From an uncultured Lachnospiraceae bacterium (GTDB taxonomy: Bacteria > Bacillota > Clostridia > Lachnospirales > Lachnospiraceae), in contig CANPTH010000022.1 in NCBI GenBank assembly GCA_947576945.1, positions 1 to 59,526 of the forward strand: 59,526 nt of DNA, in the 5' to 3' direction. Below are positions 1 through 8,248 of this stretch, piece after piece; within the stretch, counting starts at the first letter, position 1; each line of letters begins with the position of its first letter. A model generated the notes under the pieces. That model worked only from the letters and a program-made list of their open reading frames with translations, had not been told where the DNA came from and did no database searches. A program made the translations under genes and the position numbers.

Positions 1-52
1 AGGCAACGGACTCTGACTCCGTCATTTCAAGGTTCGAATCCTTGTAGCCCAG
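1..52 (+). tRNA. tRNA-Gln (CTG anticodon), 5' truncated by the window edge
   Basis: The anticodon stem (6-10/18-22) with loop 11-17 gives anticodon CTG at 13-15. The T arm (28-32/40-44) has loop TTCGAAT. The acceptor 3' strand is 45-51 and the discriminator base is G52, as expected for Gln. CCA is not encoded. The acceptor 5' strand and D arm lie outside the window. Confidence 0.9.
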
Positions 53-59
53 TTTGATG

Positions 60-88
60 ACCCGGTGAAAAGGCTTCACCGGGTTTTT
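60..88 (+). terminator. Intrinsic terminator of the tRNA transcript
   Basis: Ten-base-pair stem (60-69 with 75-84) with a 5-base loop, followed by a T run. It lies 8 bases after the tRNA end. Confidence 0.85.
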
Positions 89-263
89 AGTGTCCTGCGA
101 TCCCGCAGGGCATCAGACCGGCAGCGCGGCAATCTGCGCGACATTCGATTCGCACGGTCTTTGGCAGTATGCGCAAGCCTGCCTTCAGCTGGTTTTGAGC
201 ACGGCGTTTGGTTCATGGCTTGCGGGAATCAAGACGCAGAGAGATTTGACAGGGGAAAAGGTT

Positions 264-971
264 ATGTATACATTTGACAGCAGAGTAAGATACAGTGAAG
301 TCGGCACGGACGGCAATCTGACGCTGACCGCGCTTCTGGAATATTTTCAGGACTGCTCCACATTTCATTCGGAGGATATCGGTCTTGGCACGGAGTACCT
401 GAGGGAGCTGAATCAGGTGTGGATGTTGTCTGCGTGGCAGATCTGCGTTAACAGGTATCCGCATCTGTGTGAGCGTATTGTGATCGGAACGGCGCCTTAT
501 GGATTTAAGGGGTTTGTCGGGTATCGTAATTTTGTGATGAAGACCCGGGAAGGTGAGGTGCTTTCCTATGCCAATACCATCTGGAGTCTGATGGATCTGG
601 GGAAGATGGCGCCGGCCAGACCAAGCGAGAAGATGCTGGCAGGTTATGTATTGGAAGAAAAATATCCTATGGAGTATGCGCCGCGCAAGATTCATGTACC
701 GGCGGAGGGCAGGCTCATGGAGCCGTTTGCGGTGAAAGAACATCATCTGGATACAAACAATCATGTCAATAACGGGCAGTATGTGCAGATGGCGACGGAG
801 TATGTGCCGAAGGATTTCTTCGTGGAGCAGCTGCGGGTGGAGTATAAGAGCCAGGCGGTGCTGGGCGACAGGATCTGCCCGGTGGTGTCGGTGGATGAGA
901 GGAATAAACTGTATACTGTATCACTGAATAAAGAAGACGGCAGGCCGTATTGTATTGTGGAACTGAGGTAA
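264..971 (+). CDS. Acyl-ACP thioesterase (FatA/FatB-like)
   Basis: This 235-residue protein should release fatty acids from acyl carrier protein in the cytoplasm by hydrolysing the thioester. It has the double hot-dog length of bacterial acyl-ACP thioesterases, and the second half carries LDTNNHVNNGQYV, the Asn-x-His motif of the plant FatA/FatB family. The start at 264 is chosen because AGGGGAAAAG lies just upstream and the family N-terminus (YTFDSRVRYSEVG) begins there. The frame stays open upstream to position 90, but that extension resembles no family member and has no good ribosome site. The gene stands between the tRNA terminator and the S1 protein gene. Confidence 0.9.
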   Translation: MYTFDSRVRYSEVGTDGNLTLTALLEYFQDCSTFHSEDIGLGTEYLRELNQVWMLSAWQICVNRYPHLCERIVIGTAPYGFKGFVGYRNFVMKTREGEVLSYANTIWSLMDLGKMAPARPSEKMLAGYVLEEKYPMEYAPRKIHVPAEGRLMEPFAVKEHHLDTNNHVNNGQYVQMATEYVPKDFFVEQLRVEYKSQAVLGDRICPVVSVDERNKLYTVSLNKEDGRPYCIVELR

Positions 972-1071
972 GTGTTCAGCCGGCAGTGTCAGTTCTGCGC
1001 ATCTGCGGCGTTGACAGCGCCGGAAGCCTGTTACCGGAAGCAAAGAGCCAGGTGCAGAAAGAGAGGAACTT

Positions 1072-1905
1072 ATGATTAAACTGGGAGAAATCCAGAAGTT
1101 ACAGATATTGAAAAAAGTAGACTTTGGTGTCTATCTCTGGGATGGGGAAGACGAGGCGGAGAGGGTGCTGCTTCCGAAGAAACAGATGCCAGAGCAGGCG
1201 CAGGTCGGCGATTCGGTGGAAGTGTTCATCTATCGTGATTCCAAGGACCGGCTGATTGCGACCACAGGCCGGCCGCAGCTGACGCTTCACGGTGTCGCAC
1301 GGCTTAGAGTGGCGCAGGTTGGGAAGATCGGCGCCTTTCTGGACTGGGGTCTGGAGAAGGATCTGCTGCTTCCGTTCAAGGAACAGACGAGAAAGGTGTC
1401 TGCGGGGGAGGAGTGCCTGGCGGCGCTCTATATAGACAAGAGCAGCAGACTCTGTGCGACGATGAACGTGTATCCTTATCTGGACACGGCCAGCCCTTAT
1501 CAGAAGGATGACAGAGTCAGAGGCACGGTCTATGAGATCAGCAGAAACTTCGGCGCCTTTGTGGCGGTGGATGATAAATATTCAGGATTAATCCCCCAGC
1601 GGGAACTGTACGGTCCGGTTCAGATCGGTGATGTGGTTGATGCCCGTGTCACGGAAGTGAAGGAGGATGGAAAGCTTACTTTGAGTATTCGGGAAAAGGC
1701 TTATCTGCAGATTGAGAAGGATGCCTGCAGGGTGCTGGAGATCATGGAGAGCTTTGACGGCGTGCTGCCTTTTACGGATAAAGCTTCCCCGGAAGTGATC
1801 AAACGGGAGATGCAGATGAGCAAGAACGAATTCAAACGCGCAGTAGGTCATCTGCTGAAGGCGGGGAAAATACAGATCACGGAGCGGGCGATCCGCCTCC
1901 AATAA
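1072..1905 (+). CDS. cvfB: CvfB-like S1 RNA-binding protein
   Basis: This 277-residue protein belongs to the CvfB/YitL family. Those proteins have tandem S1-type OB folds and a C-terminal winged helix and bind RNA; in Staphylococcus CvfB affects virulence gene expression. Visible here are the N-terminal S1-like unit (GEIQKLQILKKVDFGVYLWD), a second unit near residue 80 (KIGAFLDWGLEKDLLLPF), a third near 145-210 (VRGTVYEISRNFGAFVAVDD) and a C-terminal helical segment with KNEFKRAVGHLLKAGKI. SD GAGAGG precedes the ATG. It is followed by a strong bidirectional terminator, so it probably forms a short transcript. The exact role in this host is not shown by the sequence. Confidence 0.85.
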   Translation: MIKLGEIQKLQILKKVDFGVYLWDGEDEAERVLLPKKQMPEQAQVGDSVEVFIYRDSKDRLIATTGRPQLTLHGVARLRVAQVGKIGAFLDWGLEKDLLLPFKEQTRKVSAGEECLAALYIDKSSRLCATMNVYPYLDTASPYQKDDRVRGTVYEISRNFGAFVAVDDKYSGLIPQRELYGPVQIGDVVDARVTEVKEDGKLTLSIREKAYLQIEKDACRVLEIMESFDGVLPFTDKASPEVIKREMQMSKNEFKRAVGHLLKAGKIQITERAIRLQ

Positions 1906-1911
1906 TAAAAA

Positions 1912-1970
1912 TCCCATACGTAACTGTCCATGTCGGGAATGACCGGAAAGCAGTTATGTATGGGACTTTT
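1912..1970. terminator. Bidirectional intrinsic terminator between convergent genes
   Basis: Fifteen-base-pair stem (1912-1926 with 1951-1965, one G-U pair), flanked by A-rich sequence on the left and T-rich sequence on the right. It can therefore serve both the S1 gene and the YjfB-like gene. Confidence 0.85.
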
Positions 1971-2007
1971 CATTGTGGAACCCGAATGGGATTCAATCGG
2001 ACTGCGA

Positions 2008-2199
2008 TTATACCCGAATATCAATATTGGCACCGATATTGGGGTTGACAGACAATTCCATGCCGGCAGTGTCCATCATTTCCGTGATCTGATCGCCCAT
2101 GGAGGAAACCTGATCCAGCGATTTGCCAAGCATCGCTACGCCGTATGCGTTTTGCGTGCTGATTGCTGACATTGCAATAGATAATCCTGCTATATCCAT
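2008..2199 (-). CDS. YjfB-family putative motility protein
   Basis: A 63-residue protein that begins MDIAGLSIAMSAIS and contains NAYGVAMLGKSLD, the pattern of the YjfB_2 family (Pfam PF14070, named putative motility protein; function not established). An ideal SD, AGGAGGTGA, lies upstream at 2217-2209. A sigma-D-like promoter (2225-2252) fits a motility role, and flagellar rod genes occur in this window. It shares the bidirectional terminator with the preceding gene. Confidence 0.85.
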   Translation of the reverse strand: MDIAGLSIAMSAISTQNAYGVAMLGKSLDQVSSMGDQITEMMDTAGMELSVNPNIGANIDIRV

Positions 2200-2224
2200 G
2201 ATCTCACTTCACCTCCTGTATTAT

Positions 2225-2252
2225 ATATCGTTTTCCGGAGAAGATTTCTTTA
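2225..2252 (-). promoter_or_regulatory. Putative sigma-D (flagellar) promoter of the YjfB-like gene
   Basis: On the minus strand TAAA (2252-2249), 16 bases, then AACGATAT (2232-2225) resembles the sigma-D pattern TAAA-N15-GCCGATAT. The predicted start would be near 2218, which leaves the SD almost at the 5' end, so the leader would be only about 19 bases. The match is incomplete at the first two -10 bases. Confidence 0.4.
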
Positions 2253-2486
2253 ATTGTATCATCAATTGTTTTCTATTTTTCCTTTAATTTTTCCCTTTGT
2301 GTAAATTGTCTAAACATTAAGAACAGGAAAATAATTCCTTTTCCCTATAAAATACACAAAAAATTCATGAATGGAGGTAGATTTTTTTGTAGATATAGAT
2401 TAAAATGGAAACTGGACGTTGTATTTTGGTGAATTTAGCAGGTTTCGTTTTGTGTAATTTGCTATAGGAATGACAAGGGGTGGGGT

Positions 2487-3575
2487 ATGATTTCAAATCA
2501 GATTTTACAGAGTACGATTGAAGGGTTGAAATCGATTGCGAGGGTTGAGCTGTGCGTTGTGGATGTCGATGGGAAGGCGGTAGCCATGACGGAGGAGAAT
2601 ATGGAGAAGTGTGGTAAACCGGCGGCAGAGTTTGCCAGGTCTCCTGCTGATTCGCAGGAGATACAGGGATATCAGTATTTTAAGATATTTGACGAGCAGC
2701 AGCTGGAATATGTCCTGATCGCAGGAGGGATCGGCGAGGATGTGTATATGGTGGGCAAGATGGTTGCCTTCCAGATCCAGAATCTGCTGGTTGCATACAA
2801 GGAGCGGTTCGATAAGGATAATTTTATCAAGAACCTGCTGCTGGATAATCTGCTTCTGGTGGATATCTACAGTCGTGCCAAGAAGTTACATATTCAGACA
2901 GAGGCGAAGCGAGTTGCTTTGATCATAGAGACAGATAATGCCAGGGACAGCAACGTGCTTGAGACGATGCGGACTTTCTCCGGCAGCAACAGCAGGGATT
3001 TCGTTACGGCTGTGGATGAGAGCAATGTGATTGTGGTCAAAGATCTGTCAGAGGGAGACGGCGCTAAGGAGATTGACAAGGCGGCTACGGCAATCGCTGC
3101 TTTTCTGGAAAAAGAGAATTTCCAGAATGTCAGGATTGCCTATGGAACGACGGTAGGAGAGATCAAAGATGTGAGCCGTTCCTTCAAGGAAGCGAAGATG
3201 GCGCTTGACGTGGGCAAGATATTCTTTGGAGACAGAGATGTTATCGCGTACAGTGAGCTTGGAATCGGACGGTTGATTTATCAGCTGCCTATTCCGCTGT
3301 GCAAGATGTTCATTAAAGAAATATTCGACGGCAAAAGCCCGGATGATTTTGATGAGGAGACACTGACGACGATCAATAAATTCTTTGAGAATTCCCTGAA
3401 TGTCTCTGAGACTTCCAGGCAGTTATTCATCCACAGAAATACGCTGGTGTATCGTCTGGATAAACTGCAGAAGAGTACAGGGCTTGACCTGAGGGTGTTC
3501 GAAGATGCGATTACCTTTAAGATTGCGCTGATGGTTGTTAAATACATGAAGTATATGGAAAGTTTTGAGTACTAG
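2487..3575 (+). CDS. CdaR/PucR-type helix-turn-helix regulator
   Basis: A 362-residue cytoplasmic regulator. The N-terminal part (about residues 1-115) looks like a CdaR-type sensor domain and the middle like the GGDEF-related CdaR core. The C-terminus has the PucR-type HTH (FENSLNVSETSRQLFIHRNT, then LVYRLDKL). Family members sense small metabolites such as sugar diacids or purines; the ligand here cannot be read from sequence. SD GGGGTGGGG precedes the ATG. It lies 100 bases upstream of ftsE in the same direction, so it may be co-transcribed with the division genes or just precede them. The 287-base AT-rich region upstream must hold its promoter, but I see no convincing -35/-10 pair. Confidence 0.8.
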   Translation: MISNQILQSTIEGLKSIARVELCVVDVDGKAVAMTEENMEKCGKPAAEFARSPADSQEIQGYQYFKIFDEQQLEYVLIAGGIGEDVYMVGKMVAFQIQNLLVAYKERFDKDNFIKNLLLDNLLLVDIYSRAKKLHIQTEAKRVALIIETDNARDSNVLETMRTFSGSNSRDFVTAVDESNVIVVKDLSEGDGAKEIDKAATAIAAFLEKENFQNVRIAYGTTVGEIKDVSRSFKEAKMALDVGKIFFGDRDVIAYSELGIGRLIYQLPIPLCKMFIKEIFDGKSPDDFDEETLTTINKFFENSLNVSETSRQLFIHRNTLVYRLDKLQKSTGLDLRVFEDAITFKIALMVVKYMKYMESFEY

Positions 3576-3675
3576 ATCCAAGGGTCTGTAAGCCGTGAGG
3601 CGGGCGTCTGTGCCGCGGCCCGGCGTACAGGCTGATCATGCGGCGATCGATAAATATTAATATAAGAAAACGGAA

Positions 3676-4419
3676 GTGGTGAACAGCGTGGCAGAGAAAC
3701 GGAGAAAGAAAAGTACGGCACCGTCAAATGAAATTATTACCCTGATGAATGTGTGTAAAGCATATTCTACGGGAGCACCGGCGCTTAAGGATGTAAACCT
3801 GCGTATCAACAGAGGAGAGTTTGTATTTATTGTGGGCGACAGTGGATCGGGGAAATCCACCCTGATCAAGCTGCTCCTTCGTGAATTGACGATAACAAGC
3901 GGTTATATCAATGTCATGGGATATGATCTGTCGAAGATTAAACACAGGAAAATACCGAAATTCAGGAGAAATCTGGGTGTTGTATTCCAGGATTTCAGAC
4001 TTTTGAAAGACAGAAACGTATACGATAACGTAGCTTTTGCACAGCGGATTATCCAGAAATCCAACAAGGAGATCAAGAAGAACGTGCCCAGTATTCTGGC
4101 AATCGTGGGGCTGGCCGGGAAATATAAGGCGAAACCTAAGCAGCTGTCCGGCGGTGAACAACAGAGAGTTGCCCTGGCGAGAGCGTTAGTCAATAAACCG
4201 ACCGTTCTGCTGGCGGACGAGCCGACAGGAAATCTGGATCCGAAGAATTCCTGGGAGATCATGAAGCTGCTGGAACAGATCAATGAAGGAGGAACCACTG
4301 TCATTGTGGTGACCCACAACAGAGAGATTGTGAATGCGATGCAGAAGAGGGTTATCACATTGAAGAAAGGCGTAATTGTAAGCGACGAGGAAAAGGGAGG
4401 ATACATCGATGAGGATTAG
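3676..4419 (+). CDS. ftsE: Cell division ATP-binding protein FtsE
   Basis: The ABC ATPase that pairs with FtsX at the membrane and activates peptidoglycan hydrolases during division. Walker A is GDSGSGKST, the Q-loop is VVFQDFRLL, the signature is LSGGEQQRVALARAL and Walker B is VLLADEPTGNLD, followed by the switch His in VTHN. It is 247 residues, about 18 longer than typical FtsE because of a basic N-terminal extension. The start is a GTG at 3676; a second GTG follows at 3679 and another at 3688, so the exact start is uncertain. It overlaps ftsX by 11 bases, which implies translational coupling. Confidence 0.93.
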   Translation: MVNSVAEKRRKKSTAPSNEIITLMNVCKAYSTGAPALKDVNLRINRGEFVFIVGDSGSGKSTLIKLLLRELTITSGYINVMGYDLSKIKHRKIPKFRRNLGVVFQDFRLLKDRNVYDNVAFAQRIIQKSNKEIKKNVPSILAIVGLAGKYKAKPKQLSGGEQQRVALARALVNKPTVLLADEPTGNLDPKNSWEIMKLLEQINEGGTTVIVVTHNREIVNAMQKRVITLKKGVIVSDEEKGGYIDED

Positions 4420-5305
4420 CAGCTTTTTCTATACGCTCAGACAGGGCATCCGTAATCTTTTCCGCAATAAGTGGTTTACACTGGCATCGATTGCGACAAT
4501 CAGCGCCTGTCTGTTTCTGTTCGGATTGTTTTATGCGATTGTCGTAAATTTCCAGCATATTGTGCGGTCGGCGGAGGAAGGAGTCTCTGTGACGGTGTTC
4601 TTTGATGAAGGGATTGAGGATATCAGAATCCAGGAGATCGGGGAATCGATCAGGAGACGGCCGGAAGTGGCCAATATCATCTTTATCTCTGCTGAGGAGG
4701 CATGGGAGTCTTTCAAGAAAGACTATTTGGGGGAATATGCGGACGGCTTTACTGAGAATCCGCTGGCTGATTCTGCGAATTATGAGATTTATCTGAATGA
4801 CGTATCGATGCAGTCGGCGCTTGTCACTTATCTGGAGGCCACGGATGGAGTGAGAATGGTCAATCGTTCGGAATTGGCAGCGACAACACTGACGGGCGTT
4901 AACGCCTTGATTGCGTATGTGTCGGTGGGGATCATTGCTATTTTGTTTGCGGTTTCCGTCTTTCTGATCAGTAATACGGTGACGATAGGTATTTCCGTGC
5001 GTAAGGAAGAAATTAATATCATGAAATACATAGGAGCGACGGATTTCTTTGTCAGATCTCCTTTTGTGATCGAGGGTATGATGATCGGTGCGATTGGTGC
5101 GGCAATTCCATTGGGAGTCATCTATACATTATACAATGTTGTACTGGAATATGTGCTGGTCAGATTTCCCATGCTGGCAGACCTGCTCAGTTTTCTGACT
5201 GTGGAGGAGATCTTTCATGTGCTTATCCCGGTATCGCTTGGCATTGGTGTAGGGATTGGTTTTCTGGGCAGTATTGTTACTGTGAGAAAGCACTTGAGAG
5301 TTTGA
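4409..5305 (+). CDS. ftsX: Cell division permease-like protein FtsX
   Basis: A 298-residue membrane partner of FtsE. It has a short cytoplasmic N-terminus, a first transmembrane helix at about residues 22-46, an extracellular domain up to about residue 165, then three more helices (about 170-195, 225-245, 270-290). This is the standard FtsX topology. The extracellular domain should contact the coiled-coil hydrolase encoded next. SD GGGAGG lies within the end of ftsE. No ATPase motif is present, as expected. Confidence 0.92.
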   Translation: MRISSFFYTLRQGIRNLFRNKWFTLASIATISACLFLFGLFYAIVVNFQHIVRSAEEGVSVTVFFDEGIEDIRIQEIGESIRRRPEVANIIFISAEEAWESFKKDYLGEYADGFTENPLADSANYEIYLNDVSMQSALVTYLEATDGVRMVNRSELAATTLTGVNALIAYVSVGIIAILFAVSVFLISNTVTIGISVRKEEINIMKYIGATDFFVRSPFVIEGMMIGAIGAAIPLGVIYTLYNVVLEYVLVRFPMLADLLSFLTVEEIFHVLIPVSLGIGVGIGFLGSIVTVRKHLRV

Positions 5306-5386
5306 TCCGTCCTGCAGAATCTGGAGGCAGAGATCAGTGGCATACCGTTAGCGACTATGGTTTTCCTGTAAGAGGAATAAGAATAT

Positions 5387-6595
5387 ATGAAGAATTGGAA
5401 AAGGGCAGCAGGTCTGCTGCTTAGTGCAATTATTATATTTGCATATTCGGGGCCGGCGAAGGCTGCGTTGACGAATGACAGTATCCGTGAGAAGGAGGCT
5501 GAGATCAAGGCGGCGAAGCAGGAGGTTTCCGGACTGAAATCCAGTAAGACCGATATTGAGCGTCTGAAAAAGGAACTTGAGCAGTCTAAGAATGATCTGA
5601 CGACTTATGTAGCACAGCTTGACCAACAATTAAGCGGTATACAGGAGAAGATCGGGCAATATAATACAATGATAACTGAAAAAGAAGAAGAGATTGAAAT
5701 CACTGCCGCAGAATTGGAAGAGGCCGTAAGAATACAGGAAGAGCAGTATGCCGCCATGAAGAAGCGCATCAAGTTTATGTATGAGAAAGGGGATACCTTT
5801 TATCTGGAACTGCTCCTGACATCGGGCGGCTTTGCCGATATGACGAATAAAGCAGACTATATAGAAGCTTTGTCGCGGTATGACAGAAACAAGCTGGAAG
5901 AGTATATTGATACGATAGAGCTGGTTAAACTGTGTAAAGAGGAACTGGAAGCAGAGCGTGAGGTGCTAAATGAAGCAAAGCTGGCAGTAGAGGAAGAGGA
6001 AGCCAATATCAGTGCATTGATTGATCAAAAGGAGGAACAGATTCTGTCTGTGACTTCCGATATTTCCACGAAAGAGGCGGCGATCAGGGAGTATGAGGAA
6101 ATGATCGCGCAGGAGAATGCGGAGATCGCGGCGTTAGAGAAGGCGGTAGCGGAGGAAAGAGCAAGACTGGAGGCAGAGAATGCAAAAGCGCGGGTATATA
6201 ACGGCGGTATGTTTGCATGGCCCTGTCCAGGCTATACGAGAATATCAGATGAATATGGCAACCGAATGCATCCGATCCTGGGAATAGAGAAGTTTCATAA
6301 CGGATTGGATATGGCGGCGCCGGGAGGAACAGCGATTCTGGCGGCTTATGACGGAGATGTGGTTGGAGCGGCATACAATAGCTCTATGGGGAATTATATT
6401 ATGATTGATCATGGAAGCGGATTGTATACGATCTACATGCACTGCTCGGCTTTGTATGTATCTAAGGGGCAGTCTGTCACAAAAGGACAGAAGATTGCTG
6501 CAGTGGGGAGCACAGGACGTTCCACGGGTAACCATCTCCATTTCAGTGTGCGCCAGAATGGAAATTATGTAAGTCCCTGGAATTATTTGAAATAG
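5387..6595 (+). CDS. Secreted coiled-coil M23 peptidoglycan hydrolase, likely FtsEX partner
   Basis: A 402-residue exported protein with a Lys/Arg N-terminus, a hydrophobic core and a cleavage site near GPAKA-ALT (residue 27). Residues about 30-265 are a long Glu/Lys-rich coiled coil, and residues about 285-400 are an M23 (LytM) domain. Zinc ligands are visible: H304 and D308 in HNGLD, and H383 and H385 in NHLHF, so the domain looks active. Proteins of this build (EnvC, PcsB, CwlO types) are controlled by FtsEX, and this gene follows ftsX by 81 bases. The retained ligands suggest a hydrolase itself rather than a degenerate activator such as EnvC. Confidence 0.9.
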   Translation: MKNWKRAAGLLLSAIIIFAYSGPAKAALTNDSIREKEAEIKAAKQEVSGLKSSKTDIERLKKELEQSKNDLTTYVAQLDQQLSGIQEKIGQYNTMITEKEEEIEITAAELEEAVRIQEEQYAAMKKRIKFMYEKGDTFYLELLLTSGGFADMTNKADYIEALSRYDRNKLEEYIDTIELVKLCKEELEAEREVLNEAKLAVEEEEANISALIDQKEEQILSVTSDISTKEAAIREYEEMIAQENAEIAALEKAVAEERARLEAENAKARVYNGGMFAWPCPGYTRISDEYGNRMHPILGIEKFHNGLDMAAPGGTAILAAYDGDVVGAAYNSSMGNYIMIDHGSGLYTIYMHCSALYVSKGQSVTKGQKIAAVGSTGRSTGNHLHFSVRQNGNYVSPWNYLK

Positions 6596-6705
6596 TATAA
6601 ACAGGGCGCTCTTCGTATGTTTTTGTGCGTCTGTGAGACAGAAGCATGGCGGTCGACGTGAAGAGATGTTTGTTTTACTTAGATAAGGAACGGAGATGAA
6701 GTATT

Positions 6706-8037
6706 TTGAGTCAAAACGGAGATAACAATTACTATGATCAGGATTACGGAAGAGGACCTTATCAGCAGTCTTATCCGCCGATGCCGCCTGCAGGAGGTAA
6801 TAACCATAAGGGCAGCGGGAATTTTCTGCTGGGCCTGCTGGCTGGTGTTCTGATCACGGCAATGGTAGGAGGCTGTACGTATGTAGGAGTCAGAGTGTAT
6901 CTGCTGGCAACCGGTAAAGCAGCCAGGATCACGGCAGGTTCCGGCAGTACGGCGGACAGTCTGGTAAATGACGAGACGGTCAGGAAGTTAGAGGCGCTTG
7001 AGGAAGTCATTGAAGAATACTATTACAAAGAGGAAGATATCAATACCGATACCATGGTCGAGGGGTTGTACTCCGGGCTGGTGGATTCTTTGGGAGACCC
7101 TTATTCCGTATATTATAATGAGGAAGAATGGCAGGATCTGATGGAATCAACGGAGGGGATATACTATGGAATAGGAGCTTATCTGAGTCTGGATCTGGCG
7201 ACGGGACTTGCACGGATTGCCGGTGTTATTCCGGGTACGCCGGCGGAGGAAGCAGGACTGCGGGAGAATGATATTATCTACATGGTGGATGAGGAGCAGA
7301 TACAGGGGCTGGAACTTACAGAGATTGTGGCGAAAGTTAAGGGAGAAGAGGGCACGAAGGTGCATCTGACCATTTACAGGGATGGAGAGTCAGATTATCT
7401 GGAAATTGATGTTACGAGGAAGAAGATAGAATCTCCTACGGTCAACTATGAGATGTATGATAATGGCATAGGCTATATTCAGATCAGAGAGTTTGACGAG
7501 GTGACAACGGATCAGTTCACAGAGGCATTGGCAGTGATTAAGGGTTCGAAAGCCAAAGGACTGATATTGGATCTGCGCGGGAATCCGGGCGGCAGCCTTC
7601 CGGTGGTGGTGGACATCGCCAGAGCGATTCTTCCGAAAGGCCTGATCGTGTATACGGAGGATAAATACGGAGAGCGCGAAGAGTACAGCTGTGACGGTAA
7701 GAAAGAATTAAAGATTCCGCTCGTTGTGCTGGTAAACGGTAATTCTGCCAGTGCGTCAGAGATTCTTGCGGGAGCGATTAAAGATTATGGCATTGGTACG
7801 CTGATCGGTACGACGACGTTCGGAAAAGGAATTGTGCAGAGAGTGCTTCCGCTGACGGACGGTACCGCGCTTAAGCTGACGGTCAGTTCTTATTTTACGC
7901 CTAAGGGGAATAATATCCACGGTACGGGCATTGAGCCGGATATCGAATGTGAGCTTGACGGTGAGAGTTATTATGAAGACGGTGTGGATAATCAGCTGGA
8001 GCGCGCAAAGGAAGAGATTGAGAAAATGATCAGGTAA
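6706..8037 (+). CDS. S41 C-terminal processing peptidase (CtpA/CtpB-like), membrane anchored
   Basis: A 443-residue protease with a Tyr/Pro-rich cytoplasmic N-terminus (1-45), one transmembrane helix (about 46-70), a linker, a PDZ domain (about 155-235) and an S41 peptidase domain. The catalytic pair is Ser349 in GNSASASE and Lys374 in FGKG. Such proteases trim secreted or envelope proteins. The start is TTG at 6706 with GGAG upstream; no ATG is nearby and the reading frame begins sensibly there. It follows the FtsEX hydrolase gene by 110 bases and ends at a strong terminator, so it closes the ftsEX transcription unit. Confidence 0.9.
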   Translation: MSQNGDNNYYDQDYGRGPYQQSYPPMPPAGGNNHKGSGNFLLGLLAGVLITAMVGGCTYVGVRVYLLATGKAARITAGSGSTADSLVNDETVRKLEALEEVIEEYYYKEEDINTDTMVEGLYSGLVDSLGDPYSVYYNEEEWQDLMESTEGIYYGIGAYLSLDLATGLARIAGVIPGTPAEEAGLRENDIIYMVDEEQIQGLELTEIVAKVKGEEGTKVHLTIYRDGESDYLEIDVTRKKIESPTVNYEMYDNGIGYIQIREFDEVTTDQFTEALAVIKGSKAKGLILDLRGNPGGSLPVVVDIARAILPKGLIVYTEDKYGEREEYSCDGKKELKIPLVVLVNGNSASASEILAGAIKDYGIGTLIGTTTFGKGIVQRVLPLTDGTALKLTVSSYFTPKGNNIHGTGIEPDIECELDGESYYEDGVDNQLERAKEEIEKMIR

Positions 8038-8138
8038 CGGTTGGTCAGACCGCGCGGGTGATGATGTGACCGCGTGAACTGTGTTTTTGCTGGCGCCCAA
8101 ATGCGGCGGTATTTGGCTTATGAGTTGAATGAAAGAAG

Positions 8139-8201
8139 AATACCCTGCAGAATTACTGTATGGCAGATAGATGCGCAGACAGTTTACTGCAGGGTATTTT
8201 T
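8139..8201 (+). terminator. Intrinsic terminator after the S41 peptidase gene
   Basis: Twelve-base-pair perfect stem (8139-8150 with 8187-8198) with inner partial pairing and a terminal T5 run. It separates the ftsEX group from the mannose-1-phosphate gene. Confidence 0.8.
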
Positions 8202-8248
8202 GGTATATCAGGGATTTTGACAGGACAAAACAAGAGGAGGAAAAGTAT

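Noticed and set aside
90..263. N-terminal extension of the thioesterase frame
   Set aside because: It lacks an SD and family resemblance; the domain begins at 264 right after a good SD.
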